Source: Blautia sp. SC05B48 (lineage in GTDB: Bacteria > Bacillota > Clostridia > Lachnospirales > Lachnospiraceae). From it: a stretch of DNA of 64,000 bases. Position 1 is the stretch's first letter. The number at the start of each line of letters is the position of its first letter. The stretch lies in the NCBI RefSeq assembly GCF_005848555.1, contig NZ_CP040518.1:2231001-2295000 (forward strand), in the 5' to 3' direction. The position numbers were made by a program, and so were the translations under genes. Below the pieces are notes generated by a model. That model was not told the DNA's origin. It did not search any database and was given only the letters and a program-made list of their open reading frames with translations. This document shows positions 25,183 through 35,057 of the stretch, in pieces.

Positions 25183-27030
25183 ATGTTCATAATCGAGGAA
25201 GAATTAAAGAAACTGCCGGCAAAACCGGGAGTTTATATCATGCATGGCGAGAAAGACGAGATCATCTATGTGGGAAAAGCCATCAGTCTGAAGAATCGTG
25301 TGCGCCAGTATTTCCAGAGCAGTCGTAATAAAGGTGCCAAGATTGAACGGATGGTTACACATATTACCAGATTTGAGTACATTATTACGGACTCTGAGCT
25401 GGAAGCCCTTGTGCTGGAGTGTAATCTTATCAAGGAGCATCGTCCAAAATATAATACCATGCTCAAAGATGACAAGAGCTATCCGTTTATTAAGGTGACA
25501 GTTCATGAGCCATACCCGAGAGTGCTTTTTGCCAGGAGAATGAAAAAGGACAAGGCAAGATATTTTGGCCCCTATACAAGCGGCGGAGCAGTAAAGGACG
25601 TGATCGAACTGGTGCGGAAACTGTATCAGGTACGCTCCTGCAACCGCAGTCTTCCGAGAGATACCGGAAAGGACCGGCCCTGTCTGTACTATCATATGAA
25701 ACAGTGCAAGGCACCCTGCCAGGGGTATATCAGCCAGGAAGAATATCGAAAGAATATCAATAAGGTGATCAAATTTCTGAATGGAGATTTTCAGGACGCC
25801 ATTAGTGAGCTGATGGAAAAAATGCAGAAAGCTTCGGAGGAAATGCGCTACGAAGATGCTATGGAATACCGGGATCTGATCAGCAGTATCCGGAAGATCG
25901 GGGAACGGCAGAAAATCACCGGCTACGGGCAGGAGGACAGGGACATCATTGCAGTAGCAATGGATGACAGTGAAGACCTCAGGGATCAGGATGCGGTTGT
26001 CCAGGTGTTTTTTATCCGGGATGGCAGGCTGATCGGCAGAGATCATTTTTATCTCCGTGTGGCAAAAGGCGATACAAAGGCGCAGGTCCTTTCAAGCTTT
26101 CTGAAACAGTTTTATGCGGGAACGCCATTTATCCCATCTGAGATCATGCTGCAGTGTGAGATCGAAGATGCAAATATCATAGAGGAGTGGCTGTCAGGAA
26201 GAAGAAAGCAGAAGGTACACATCCGGGTCCCGAAGAAGGGAACAAAGGAAAAGCTGGTAGAACTTGCCCTGGAAAATGCCCGTATGGTACTTGCCAAGGA
26301 CAGAGAACGGATCAGGCGGGAGGAAGGACGAACCATCGGAGCTGTTCACGAGGTGGAAGAATGGCTGGGACTGAAAAATGTGGTGCGCATGGAAGCCTAT
26401 GATATTTCAAATATCAGTGGCTTTGAGTCTGTGGGATCCATGGTAGTTTATGAAAAAGGTCGTCCCAAACGCAGTGATTACCGTAAGTTCAAGATCAAAT
26501 GGGTACAGGGCCCCAACGATTATGCCAGCATGGAAGAAGTTCTGACCCGAAGGTTCACTCATGAGAGTAACGGCGAATTTGACAGCTTTGCAAGGCTTCC
26601 GGATCTGATCCTGATGGATGGTGGAAGAGGGCAGGTAAATATAGCTATGAAGGTGCTGAATGAGCTTGGGATAAGCATCCCGGTTTGCGGTATGGTCAAG
26701 GACGATCATCATCGGACGAGAGGCCTGTATTTCAACAATGTGGAGATCCCTATTGATACATCCGGCGAAGGCTTCCGCCTGATCACCAGGATCCAGGATG
26801 AAGCCCACCGGTTTGCCATTGAATACCATCGTTCCCTCAGGAGCAGGGAACAGGTCCATTCTATCCTGGATGATATCCCGGGGATCGGTGATACCAGGAG
26901 GAAAGCCCTTCTGCGTAAATTTAAATCTGTGGAAAATATCCGGGATGCATCGGAGGAAGAACTGGCACAGACAGAGAGCATGAATGCCAGAAGCGCCCGT
27001 CAGGTCTATGAATTTTTTCATAAATCCTGA
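25183..27030 (+). CDS. uvrC: UvrABC system protein C
   Basis: UvrC makes both incisions of nucleotide excision repair after UvrA/UvrB find damage. The 615-residue protein has the N-terminal GIY-YIG nuclease ([19 protein letters not shown]), a UVR motif near residues 200-235, the RNase H-like C-terminal nuclease ([30 protein letters not shown]) and a final helix-hairpin-helix pair ([13 protein letters not shown]). ACAGGAG lies before ATG 25183. No separate promoter is obvious after the ftsH terminator. Confidence 0.97.
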   Translation: MFIIEEELKKLPAKPGVYIMHGEKDEIIYVGKAISLKNRVRQYFQSSRNKGAKIERMVTHITRFEYIITDSELEALVLECNLIKEHRPKYNTMLKDDKSYPFIKVTVHEPYPRVLFARRMKKDKARYFGPYTSGGAVKDVIELVRKLYQVRSCNRSLPRDTGKDRPCLYYHMKQCKAPCQGYISQEEYRKNINKVIKFLNGDFQDAISELMEKMQKASEEMRYEDAMEYRDLISSIRKIGERQKITGYGQEDRDIIAVAMDDSEDLRDQDAVVQVFFIRDGRLIGRDHFYLRVAKGDTKAQVLSSFLKQFYAGTPFIPSEIMLQCEIEDANIIEEWLSGRRKQKVHIRVPKKGTKEKLVELALENARMVLAKDRERIRREEGRTIGAVHEVEEWLGLKNVVRMEAYDISNISGFESVGSMVVYEKGRPKRSDYRKFKIKWVQGPNDYASMEEVLTRRFTHESNGEFDSFARLPDLILMDGGRGQVNIAMKVLNELGISIPVCGMVKDDHHRTRGLYFNNVEIPIDTSGEGFRLITRIQDEAHRFAIEYHRSLRSREQVHSILDDIPGIGDTRRKALLRKFKSVENIRDASEEELAQTESMNARSARQVYEFFHKS

Positions 27031-27037
27031 TGCTGCA

Positions 27038-27066
27038 TTGCAGTTTCAGCAGTGATTGTGTATAAT
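27038..27066 (+). promoter_or_regulatory. hprK promoter
   Basis: TTGCAG (27038-27043), 17-base spacer, TATAAT (27061-27066), seven bases past the uvrC stop. Confidence 0.75.
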
Positions 27067-27140
27067 TGAAGATAAGGTGTCTCACGCCCCGGTAAAACGG
27101 CAGTGAGAATGCAAACTTTCAGCGAAAAGGAGACAAAAGT

Positions 27141-28088
27141 ATGAAGGGTGTACAGTTGACAAAAATGGTACAGGAACTGGAGCTTAATAATCTGACTCCG
27201 GAGATCGACCTGTCAGGCATCGTGATCAAGACTGCGGAGATCAACAGACCTGCGCTTCAGCTTACCGGATATCTGGAGCATTTTGCCAATGAACGAGTTC
27301 AGATCATCGGATATGTAGAGTATACGTATCTGATGCAGCTTAATGAGGAGGAGAGACGTTTTAAATATGAACGTTTCATTTCCAGCAAGATCCCATGTGT
27401 CATTTTCAGTACCATGACCCGTCCGTCTCAGGATATGATCGATCTGGCTGTTAAATATAATGTTCCGACATTCGTGACAGAAAGAACAACTTCCAGCTTT
27501 ATGGCAGAGATCATCCGCTGGCTGGGCGTGCAGCTTGCACCATGTATTTCGATTCATGGTGTGCTGGTTGATGTTTACGGCGAGGGAATCCTGATCACAG
27601 GTGAGAGCGGTATCGGTAAGAGTGAGGCAGCCCTGGAGCTGATCAAGAGAGGCCATCGTCTTGTCAGTGATGATGTTGTTGAGATCCGTAAGGTCAGTGA
27701 CGTAACACTGGTGGGATCTGCACCGGATATCACACGTCACTTTATCGAACTTCGTGGTATCGGTATCATTGATGTAAAAACACTGTTCGGTGTTGAGAGC
27801 GTTAAGGATACCCAGTCTATCGATCTTGTGATCAAGCTTGAGGAGTGGGACAGAGACAAGGAATACGATCGTCTTGGACTGCATGAGGAGTATACAGAGT
27901 ACCTTGGAAATAAGGTGGTATGCCATTCTCTTCCGATCCGTCCGGGCCGTAACCTGGCGATCATCGTTGAGGCAGCGGCTGTCAACCACAGACAGAAGAA
28001 GATGGGATACAATGCGGCAGAGGCTCTGTACAAGCGTGTACAGGCAAATCTTGCGAAAAAAAGAGAAAATCCGGATGACGAAGAATAA
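27141..28088 (+). CDS. hprK: HPr kinase/phosphorylase
   Basis: HprK phosphorylates HPr at Ser46 and reverses this, linking sugar supply to carbon catabolite control. The 315-residue protein has Walker A GESGIGKS at 154-161, then RGHRLVSDDVVEI, and the HprK signature region RGIGIIDVKTLFG. The N-terminal regulatory domain and length are typical. ATG 27141 follows AAAAGGAG. The adjacent glcK gene fits a sugar-uptake control context. Confidence 0.97.
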   Translation: MKGVQLTKMVQELELNNLTPEIDLSGIVIKTAEINRPALQLTGYLEHFANERVQIIGYVEYTYLMQLNEEERRFKYERFISSKIPCVIFSTMTRPSQDMIDLAVKYNVPTFVTERTTSSFMAEIIRWLGVQLAPCISIHGVLVDVYGEGILITGESGIGKSEAALELIKRGHRLVSDDVVEIRKVSDVTLVGSAPDITRHFIELRGIGIIDVKTLFGVESVKDTQSIDLVIKLEEWDRDKEYDRLGLHEEYTEYLGNKVVCHSLPIRPGRNLAIIVEAAAVNHRQKKMGYNAAEALYKRVQANLAKKRENPDDEE

Positions 28089-28101
28089 GAGAGGGTAAGA
28101 A

Positions 28102-29037
28102 ATGAGAACATATTGTTTTGGAATCGATGTAGGTGGAACAACTGTAAAATGCGGACTTTTCCGCACGGATGGTACTCTTGTTGAGAAATGGGAGATTCCC
28201 ACCCGTAAAGAAAATAATGGAGATCAGATTCTTCCTGATGTGGCAGCAGCAGTAAATGCCAAGATGGAAGAAAAGGGTATCTCCAAAGAGGATGTGGAAG
28301 GCGTCGGAATCGGTGTTCCGGGACCGGTAAACTCCAAAGGAGAAGTATCATGTGCAGTAAATCTCTACTGGGGATATAAGAACGTTGTTGGAGAGATGGA
28401 AGAACTTACAGGCCTTCATGCTGAAGCCGGAAATGACGCCAATGTAGCGGCATTGGGAGAGGCATGGAAGGGTGCTGCAGCAGGCTCCTCCGATGTGATC
28501 ATGGTAACACTTGGAACAGGTGTAGGCGGTGGTATCATTGTTGACGGAAAGATCGTGACCGGACATCATGGTGCCGGCGGCGAGATCGGACATGCCAATG
28601 TGGATCATCATGAAACAGAAGCCTGCAACTGCGGAAACAGGGGCTGTCTGGAACAGTATGCTTCTGCGACCGGAATTGTCCGCATGGCAAAAAAAGAGCT
28701 TGCAGCTTCCGGTGAGAACAGTGTTCTCAGAGATGCCGGAGAGATTTCAGCAAAAGCAGTTCTGGACGCATTTAAGGAGAATGATCCGGTAGCTGTAGCA
28801 ACCATGGAAAAGGTCGGAGAGCAGCTGGGTGGTGCTCTTGCCATTATTTGCTGTGTGACAGATCCGGAGACCATTGTTGTCGGCGGAGGAGTTTCCAAGG
28901 CCGGACAGCCGCTTATTGACTGTATCCGGAAATATTACAGAGAGTATGCTTTTGAATCCTGCAAGGATACTCCTATCGTGATCGCGACACTTGGCAATGA
29001 TGCAGGAATCTACGGTGCAGCCAGGATGGTACTTTAA
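28102..29037 (+). CDS. glcK: ROK-family glucokinase
   Basis: It phosphorylates glucose to glucose-6-phosphate in the cytosol. The 311-residue protein has the ATP-binding FGIDVGGTTVKCGLF at the N-terminus, GNDANVAALGEAW with the catalytic Asp, GTGVGGGII, and the ROK zinc site with His164, Cys175, Cys177 and Cys182 (CNCGNRGCLEQY). It starts 13 bases after hprK, so the two are cotranscribed. GAGAGGGTAAG supplies the ribosome site. Confidence 0.93.
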   Translation: MRTYCFGIDVGGTTVKCGLFRTDGTLVEKWEIPTRKENNGDQILPDVAAAVNAKMEEKGISKEDVEGVGIGVPGPVNSKGEVSCAVNLYWGYKNVVGEMEELTGLHAEAGNDANVAALGEAWKGAAAGSSDVIMVTLGTGVGGGIIVDGKIVTGHHGAGGEIGHANVDHHETEACNCGNRGCLEQYASATGIVRMAKKELAASGENSVLRDAGEISAKAVLDAFKENDPVAVATMEKVGEQLGGALAIICCVTDPETIVVGGGVSKAGQPLIDCIRKYYREYAFESCKDTPIVIATLGNDAGIYGAARMVL

Positions 29038-29048
29038 CCGAACCAGGG

Positions 29049-29096
29049 AAGTCCCCTGCTTCAATTGCGAAAAGCAATAAGCAGGGGGTGGGACTT
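29049..29096 (+). other. Large hairpin after glcK
   Basis: AAGTCCC with GGGACTT and CCCTGCTT with AAGCAGGG form a long stem around a smaller ATTGC-GAAAA-GCAAT hairpin. No T-run follows, so it is more like a stability element or dispersed palindrome than a terminator. Confidence 0.5.
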
Positions 29097-29140
29097 GCCT
29101 GAACTGATAAACTGCGAGACAGTAAGAAGTTATTAAAAGT

Positions 29141-29181
29141 AAAAAAAAGTGGTTTCCATAATTTCAGGAAACCACTTTTTT
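29141..29181. terminator. Bidirectional terminator between glcK and the PBP gene
   Basis: AAAAAGTGGTTTCC pairs with GGAAACCACTTTTT around ATAATTTCA; both flanks are A- or T-rich. Confidence 0.85.
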
Positions 29182-29215
29182 ATATGGTGTTTATGAAAGA
29201 TACGTATGCTGGAGG

Positions 29216-31825
29216 TCATTCATAATATTCTACCGGATCTTCGCCGGTGTCATCGCTGCCATCATCGCCACCGGTGTTGTCGTCTGTTCCGGAATTGTCA
29301 GTATCATCACCGGTATTCTCGGAACCGTCATCGGAACCGTCATCGGAACCATCATCGGAATTGTCAGTACTGTCCGGAGCTGCGCTTGGAATCGCTTCAG
29401 CTGCTGCATCGGTATCGGCGTCCGTATCTTCGTTATAATAATAGTCCTCTTCATCGTAATCGCTGCTGCCGTAGAAATGCTGATCGCAGTATTCGGTGGG
29501 AAGACTGGAGATATCAAAATACTCTGTGATAGTCGGGCATCCGGATCTGGGAAGAAGACCGGTTTCTGCGCAGACACTGGCTTTTTCCACACTGGAAGGC
29601 ATATCGAAATCTCTGTCCTCCAGGCCTTCGTGGATACGGGTCATAACCTTTTTCCAGAGGTTTTTGTGGAAGTTACGGGCATCTTCCGGAATTTTTTCGT
29701 TGTTGTCATAGCCGGACCATACTGCACAGGTGTAGTACGGTGTGTAGCCTACAAACCACAGGTCATTGTAGTCCTCTGTAGTACCTGTTTTTCCGGCTAC
29801 AGTCATATTGTCCAGCTGGCAGGCGGTACCGGTACCTTTTTTTACAACGTCTTCCATGGCGCTTGTAAGAAGATAAGCAGTACTGTCTTTGATCACAGAT
29901 CTGGAAACGGAGGAGTTCTCGATCAGAACATTTCCGTCATGATCAAGGATCTGTGTATAATAGATCGGTTTGATATAGTTTCCGCCATTGGCAATGGCTG
30001 CATATGCAGCACAAAGCTCCACGTTCTTGACACCTTTGGTGATACCGCCAAGAGCAGTAGCCAGGTTGGCGTCACTCCAGATATTTCCGTTGGCATCTTT
30101 ATCTGCCTCAGTTCCGTGAGCCAGTGTGGTGAAACCGAAATCATCCAGATATTTAAGGCCGAGAGCCGGGGTAACCTGTTCCAGACATTTAACAGCTACA
30201 ACATTGATGGAATTCTGGATCGCTTTACGGATGGTGGTCTCACCGCCATAGCTTCTTGAGGCATTGTTGACAGGAGATCCGTCTGGGTATTCGTAAGGCT
30301 CATCCATAAAGGTTGTAGCAAGTGTATCGCCTTTTTCGTTTAACGCCGGTGCATAGGTGGAAACAATCTTAAAGGTAGAACCAGGCTGTCTGGTCGTATC
30401 AGTGGCACGGTTCAGGGTCAGGCTGGCTGTTTTTTCGCCACGGCCTCCGATCAGGGCTTTTACGTAACCGCTATGCTGGTCAATGACAGTCATGGAAGAC
30501 TGTGGCTGTGGCGCAAAGTTTACACGCTCAGATACTACGGTGCTTCCGTCTGCTAGGATGTTGGCCTTGTACTGATCCACATACTGCTGACCTTCCTCAG
30601 GAGAATCAAAGAGAAGATCAAATTCCGGATCCTGATCGCGGAAATACAGCTGCAGCATTTCTTTGCTGTAGTTGGTCTGTTTTCCATCCGGACCTTGTAC
30701 AGTCAGTGCATAATCCAGTTCATACTGAACATTGGCCGGATAGTTGTCAGGGTTCGCATATTCCTCATCAAGGATCTGCTGCATGTTGGAATCCAGGGTT
30801 GTCATGATCTTCAGACCACCGCTGTAAAGAAGATTGGTAGCCTGTGTCTTGGTATATCCTTTAATGTTCATCAGGTCGCTGATGACCTGATTGGTAACCT
30901 CATCTTCGAAATACGTGTAAACAGTACTTTCTTCTTCGGTGTTCTCAAGCTGTGCGGCCTGGATACGGGAATAAACGTCATCATTCAGTGCTGCATTATA
31001 TTCATCCTGTGAGATGTAATTCTGATCCAGCATGTGATCCAGGACTTCCTTACGTCTCTTAGAGTTCGCTTTTGGATTGGTGATCGGATTGAATTTGGTA
31101 GGGTTCTGCGTGATGCCGGCAAGGGTGGCACATTCAGAAAGATTCAGATCCCATACGTCTTTGTTAAAGTATTTTTTGGAAGCGGCCTGTACACCGTAGG
31201 AACCTGCACCCAGGTTAATGGTATTCAGGTAATTCTCAAGAATCACATTTTTGTCATATTTTTTTTCAATCTGTACAGCAAGGTACTGCTCCTGGAACTT
31301 ACGTGTGAAACGTTCCAGCTGTGTGGATTCGTTGGTCCAGTCAGTGAAAACATTATTCTTCAGAAGCTGCTGTGTGATGGTACTGGCACCCTCGGAAAAG
31401 TTACCGGTGGTGACCGCCTTCATTGCGGCACGTGCGATACCGCGGACATCAATACCGTTATGTTCATAAAAACGCTCATCCTCAATGGCTACCACTGCAT
31501 GCTGCAGACTGACCGGGATCTGGTCCAGGGAGACCGGAAGACGGTTGGATGTAGGGGCTGAAAGCTGTCGGATCTGTGTTCCCTGGTCATCATACAGGAA
31601 GGTTGCATATCCGAGAGGTGAAATATCCACATCGTTGACGTCAGGTGCTCCGGCGATCACGCCCCGGAAGGAGCCGATACCAAGGCAGACAACCATGACG
31701 CAGACTGCGATCAGAGCTGTAAATAAAACCCGGATAAACGAAACATGTGCTCTTTTTTCCAGCATGGAAGTACGGGAGATCAGAGCATTCCGCTTCTTGG
31801 AAGTGGATCTTTTTCCGTAGTTCAT
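29216..31825 (-). CDS. Class A penicillin-binding protein
   Basis: A bifunctional peptidoglycan glycosyltransferase/transpeptidase of 869 residues. After a membrane anchor (about residues 29-52) comes the GT51 domain with catalytic Glu115 (IEDERFYEHNGIDVRG) and ASTITQQLLKNN. The transpeptidase domain has SxxK at Ser483-Lys486 (PGSTFK), an SIN motif (QNSINVVAVK) and KTGTT. The C-terminal 80 or so residues are an Asp/Ser/Gly/Thr-rich tail encoded partly by 12-bp repeats (CATCGGAACCGT type, 29325-29360). GGAGGAATATT precedes the ATG, and TATAAT is at 31857-31852 on the minus strand. The family assignment is firm; whether it is the main PBP1 is not. Confidence 0.94.
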   Translation of the reverse strand: MNYGKRSTSKKRNALISRTSMLEKRAHVSFIRVLFTALIAVCVMVVCLGIGSFRGVIAGAPDVNDVDISPLGYATFLYDDQGTQIRQLSAPTSNRLPVSLDQIPVSLQHAVVAIEDERFYEHNGIDVRGIARAAMKAVTTGNFSEGASTITQQLLKNNVFTDWTNESTQLERFTRKFQEQYLAVQIEKKYDKNVILENYLNTINLGAGSYGVQAASKKYFNKDVWDLNLSECATLAGITQNPTKFNPITNPKANSKRRKEVLDHMLDQNYISQDEYNAALNDDVYSRIQAAQLENTEEESTVYTYFEDEVTNQVISDLMNIKGYTKTQATNLLYSGGLKIMTTLDSNMQQILDEEYANPDNYPANVQYELDYALTVQGPDGKQTNYSKEMLQLYFRDQDPEFDLLFDSPEEGQQYVDQYKANILADGSTVVSERVNFAPQPQSSMTVIDQHSGYVKALIGGRGEKTASLTLNRATDTTRQPGSTFKIVSTYAPALNEKGDTLATTFMDEPYEYPDGSPVNNASRSYGGETTIRKAIQNSINVVAVKCLEQVTPALGLKYLDDFGFTTLAHGTEADKDANGNIWSDANLATALGGITKGVKNVELCAAYAAIANGGNYIKPIYYTQILDHDGNVLIENSSVSRSVIKDSTAYLLTSAMEDVVKKGTGTACQLDNMTVAGKTGTTEDYNDLWFVGYTPYYTCAVWSGYDNNEKIPEDARNFHKNLWKKVMTRIHEGLEDRDFDMPSSVEKASVCAETGLLPRSGCPTITEYFDISSLPTEYCDQHFYGSSDYDEEDYYYNEDTDADTDAAAEAIPSAAPDSTDNSDDGSDDGSDDGSENTGDDTDNSGTDDNTGGDDGSDDTGEDPVEYYE

Positions 31826-31919
31826 AATATTCCTCCTTTATAATCCGTTTTATTATAACAAATATGGAAAGCCAAATAAAGCCTTAAAAAAAATTTCACA
31901 ATTCATGATATCTTATACA

Positions 31920-31948
31920 TTGTGCAATGAAGATAATTATTATACAAT
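31920..31948 (+). promoter_or_regulatory. Promoter of the YigZ-family gene
   Basis: TTGTGC (31920-31925), 17-base spacer, TACAAT (31943-31948). Confidence 0.6.
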
Positions 31949-32004
31949 AAAGAAAACTCTGCCTGAAACAGAGGGTTTGGATACAGATAACGGAGGCGTA
32001 AACC

Positions 32005-32661
32005 ATGCTGGAACATTATAAAACCATATACGAAGGTGGCGAAGGCGAACTTGTGGAAAAAAAATCCCGTTTTATCGCAACCGTCCGTCCTGTGGAAACT
32101 GAAGAAGAGGCCCTTGCCTTTATCGAAGAAATGAAAAAAAAATACTGGGATGCACGTCATAACTGCTATGTATATTCCGTAGGGATGAACCGGGAAGCCA
32201 CCCGCTGCAGTGATGACGGAGAACCATCCGGAACAGCCGGAAGGCCTATGCTGGATGTGCTGCTGGGAGCTGGGATCTATAACGCAGCCATTGTGGTGAC
32301 CAGATATTTTGGAGGTGTCCTTCTTGGGACAGGAGGGCTTGTGCGGGCATATTCCGGTGCAGTCCAGGCAGGACTGGCGGCAAGTACTGTCATTGAAAAG
32401 CATCATGGGATATCCCTTCAGGTAACGACGGATTATACAGGAATCGGAAAGATCCAGTATATCGCAGGAGAAAGAAGTCTGCCGATTCTGGATTCCGAAT
32501 ATACCGATAAGGTTGTCCTGAAACTTTTGGTGCCGGATGACCAGATCGAAGAGGTAAAGAAGACGATCACAGAGGGAACAAACGGAAGAGCCGGACTTGA
32601 GAAAGATGCAGAGCTGTATTTTGCAAAAGTAAACGGAGAAGTGAAGACCTTCGAAAAATAA
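32005..32661 (+). CDS. YigZ/IMPACT family protein (UPF0029)
   Basis: A 218-residue protein of the YigZ/YvyE family related to eukaryotic IMPACT. It shows the family core KKSRFIATVRPV, HNCYVYSVG, SDDGEPSGTAGRPML and VVTRYFGGVLLGTGGLVRAYS, followed by a C-terminal ferredoxin-like domain (DUF1949 type). The bacterial role is unclear; nucleic acid binding and ribosome association have been proposed for the family. GGAGGCG precedes ATG 32005. It is monocistronic and ends at a terminator shared with the convergent cyclophilin gene. Confidence 0.93.
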   Translation: MLEHYKTIYEGGEGELVEKKSRFIATVRPVETEEEALAFIEEMKKKYWDARHNCYVYSVGMNREATRCSDDGEPSGTAGRPMLDVLLGAGIYNAAIVVTRYFGGVLLGTGGLVRAYSGAVQAGLAASTVIEKHHGISLQVTTDYTGIGKIQYIAGERSLPILDSEYTDKVVLKLLVPDDQIEEVKKTITEGTNGRAGLEKDAELYFAKVNGEVKTFEK

Positions 32662-32689
32662 AAAAAAAGAGAATGTCGGTATAAAAATA

Positions 32690-32745
32690 CCCCGGGAAGA
32701 GGTCAGAGGATCTGCGTTACAGTCTGCTCTTCGCGGGGCTTTTTT
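32690..32745. terminator. Terminator after the YigZ-family gene
   Basis: CCCCGGGAAGAG (32690-32701) pairs, with one bulge, with CTCTTCGCGGGG (32727-32738), followed by CTTTTTT. The A-rich 5' flank may let it also serve the minus-strand cyclophilin gene. Confidence 0.7.
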
Positions 32746-32765
32746 ATTTCAGAAAATTATGCCTG

Positions 32766-33284
32766 TCAGCATTTCTCCGGTTCCGGATAATCCACACCAA
32801 AGGTATCAACAGTCACGGAGCTGATCTTCTGCTCGTCAAGAGGACGGTCACTGTAGTCCGTGTCTGTCTCTGCGATAGCATTTACAACATCCATACCCTC
32901 AATGATCTGACCGAATGCAGCATAGCTTCCGTCAAGATGCGGAGCAGCCTTGTGCATGATAAAGAACTGGCTTCCGGCAGAGTTCGGATTCATGGCTCTT
33001 GCCATGGAGAGAACACCTGGTGTATGCTTCAGGTCGTTTTTGAAACGGTTCTGAGAGAACTCACCCTTGATGCTGTATCCCGGGCCACCCATACCGGTTC
33101 CGTCCGGGCATCCGCCCTGGATCATAAAGCCGTTGATGACACGGTGGAAGATCAGGCCATCATAAAAGCCTTTTTTAATAAGGCTGATGAAGTTATTTAC
33201 TGTGTTTGGGGCAACTTCCGGATATAATTCCGCTTTCATTACATCGCCATTATCCATTGTGATGGTAACGATAGGATTTGCCAT
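32766..33284 (-). CDS. Peptidyl-prolyl cis-trans isomerase, cyclophilin type
   Basis: A cytosolic cyclophilin of 172 residues that speeds proline isomerisation during folding. The core is clear: FHRVINGFMIQGGCPDGTGMGG, SMARAMNPNSAGSQFFI and FGQIIEGMDVV. I place the start at ATG 33284, which has AAAAGGAG upstream and opens MANPIVTITMDNG. The much longer in-frame reading on this strand runs across the opposite tsaE and tsaB genes and is not credible. No signal peptide is seen. Confidence 0.95.
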   Translation of the reverse strand: MANPIVTITMDNGDVMKAELYPEVAPNTVNNFISLIKKGFYDGLIFHRVINGFMIQGGCPDGTGMGGPGYSIKGEFSQNRFKNDLKHTPGVLSMARAMNPNSAGSQFFIMHKAAPHLDGSYAAFGQIIEGMDVVNAIAETDTDYSDRPLDEQKISSVTVDTFGVDYPEPEKC

Positions 33285-33377
33285 AGTTTTCGCACTCCTT
33301 TTCAAAAAGTATTGTATTTCGCTGTTCGCTCTATTATAATATGCAAAGAATAATTGTGCAAGAAAAAGGTGGAAAAT

Positions 33378-33818
33378 ATGGTCATAGAAACGCATGATCC
33401 TGAGGAAACATTCGAGGTCGGAAGAACGATCGGAATGAATGCGAAACCGGGACAAATCTACACACTGACAGGCGATCTCGGAGTTGGAAAAACCGTGTTT
33501 ACACAGGGAGTGGCAGCAGGTCTTGGAATTACAGAACCTGTAAACAGCCCTACATTTACCATTATCCAGGAATATGAAGACGGACGTCTGCCATTTTATC
33601 ATTTTGATGTATATCGTATCGGGGATCTGGAAGAGATGGAAGAGATCGGATACGATGATTATTTTTTCGGGCAGGGAATCTGTCTGATCGAATGGGCGGA
33701 GCTCATTGAGGAGATCCTGCCGGAAAAAAGGATCGAAGTTACCATTGAAAAAGATCTTGAGAAGGGTTTTGAATACAGAAAGATCACCATTGAGGAGAGA
33801 GGAGAAAAGACAGAATGA
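33378..33818 (+). CDS. tsaE: tRNA t6A37 synthesis ATPase TsaE
   Basis: TsaE is the P-loop ATPase that turns over the TsaBD complex making threonylcarbamoyl-adenosine on tRNAs reading ANN codons. The 146-residue product has Walker A GDLGVGKT (32-39), NSPTFTIIQEY, FHFDVYRI and IEWAE. ATG 33378 has AAAGGTGG upstream; an in-frame earlier start is less likely. It overlaps tsaB by ATGA. Confidence 0.94.
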   Translation: MVIETHDPEETFEVGRTIGMNAKPGQIYTLTGDLGVGKTVFTQGVAAGLGITEPVNSPTFTIIQEYEDGRLPFYHFDVYRIGDLEEMEEIGYDDYFFGQGICLIEWAELIEEILPEKRIEVTIEKDLEKGFEYRKITIEERGEKTE

Positions 33819-34540
33819 GAGTTTTGGCACTGGACAGTTCCGGAATCGTGGCATCTGTAGCCGTTGTGGAGGACGATACACTGGTAGCGGAATATACAGT
33901 TAATTACAAGAAAACACATTCCCAGACTCTTCTTCCCATGCTGGATGAGATCGTGAAGATGACAGAGCTGGATCTGAAGACTATTGACGCTATTGCGGTA
34001 GCCAAGGGACCGGGCTCTTTCACCGGACTCCGTATTGGCTCTGCTACAGCCAAGGGACTTGGACTTGCCCTTGACAAACCACTGGTCGGGATTCCGACAG
34101 TGGAGGCACTGGCCTATAATCTCTATGATGTAAACGGGCTGATCTGTCCGATCATGGATGCTAGAAGAAAGCAGGTTTATACGGGAATCTACCGTTACGA
34201 AGATCACAGGCTCATGACGGTAAAGGATCAGATGGCAGTGGGAATCGAGGAGCTTCTTTCCATGCTGAATGATATGGGAGAAGCCGTAACATTTCTCGGA
34301 GACGGAGTCCCGGTATTTAAAAATACCATCGCAGATATGCTTACTGTACCGTTTTCTTTTGCACCGGCCCATCTTTCCAGACAGAGAGCAGGTGCTGTAG
34401 GTGCACTAGGTATCCTTTATTATAAAGAAGGCAGAACCGAGACAGCGGCTGAGCACAAACCGGATTATCTCCGCGTCTCACAGGCTGAGCGGGAGCGTGC
34501 CCAGAAATTGAAAAAAGGATCAGAAGGGGAAAACGCATGA
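33815..34540 (+). CDS. tsaB: tRNA t6A37 synthesis protein TsaB
   Basis: TsaB is the inactive ASKHA-fold partner that scaffolds TsaD in t6A synthesis. The 241-residue protein starts MRVLALDSSGIVASVAVVED and has the family block KGPGSFTGLRIGSATAKGLG. It overlaps both tsaE upstream and rimI downstream by ATGA, so all three are translated together. Confidence 0.95.
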   Translation: MRVLALDSSGIVASVAVVEDDTLVAEYTVNYKKTHSQTLLPMLDEIVKMTELDLKTIDAIAVAKGPGSFTGLRIGSATAKGLGLALDKPLVGIPTVEALAYNLYDVNGLICPIMDARRKQVYTGIYRYEDHRLMTVKDQMAVGIEELLSMLNDMGEAVTFLGDGVPVFKNTIADMLTVPFSFAPAHLSRQRAGAVGALGILYYKEGRTETAAEHKPDYLRVSQAERERAQKLKKGSEGENA

Positions 34541-34980
34541 TCTTAAGAGAAATGCTTGTGGATGACCTGGATCAGGTTATGGAGATCGAAGAGGAGCTTT
34601 TTTCAGTCCCCTGGACAAAAGAGGGATTTCTGACATTTCTTATGAAAGAGAATGGGATGTTTCTTGTTGTGGAAGAAAAGGACCGGATCCTGGGATATTG
34701 CGGTCTTCTTACGGTGCTGGATGAGGGGGATGTGACCAATGTGGCTGTCCGCAGAGACCGTCAGAGAGAGGGAATCGGAAATTTCCTTATGGAAAGCATG
34801 ATCCGTCTGGCAGAAGAGCGTGGGATCACCATGATCCATCTGGAGGTCCGGGCAGGAAATGAGACTGCGATCCGGCTTTATGAACGTCAGGGATTTGTGC
34901 GGGATGGCCTGCGAAAGGGATACTATACAGATCCCACAGAGGATGCTGTTCTTATGACACGCACTGCAGTTTCTGAATAG
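34537..34980 (+). CDS. rimI: Ribosomal protein bS18 N-acetyltransferase RimI
   Basis: A 147-residue GNAT acetyltransferase. The acetyl-CoA loop is VRRDRQREGIGNFLM, followed by HLEVRAGNETAIRLYERQGF, as in RimI. RimI is usually linked to tsaB and tsaD, as here. The true acetylation target in Firmicutes is not proven by sequence. Confidence 0.92.
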   Translation: MILREMLVDDLDQVMEIEEELFSVPWTKEGFLTFLMKENGMFLVVEEKDRILGYCGLLTVLDEGDVTNVAVRRDRQREGIGNFLMESMIRLAEERGITMIHLEVRAGNETAIRLYERQGFVRDGLRKGYYTDPTEDAVLMTRTAVSE

Positions 34981-35057
34981 GCCTACCCGGGAGAGGTACT
35001 TGTCTGTACGGGATAAGTATGCTAAACTTTGCCACAGAACAGGAAAAGAGGAAAAAT

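Noticed and set aside
33285..33881. N-terminal extension of 199 codons on the cyclophilin frame
   Set aside because: It crosses tsaE and tsaB on the other strand; the cyclophilin domain starts at ATG 33284 with its own ribosome site.
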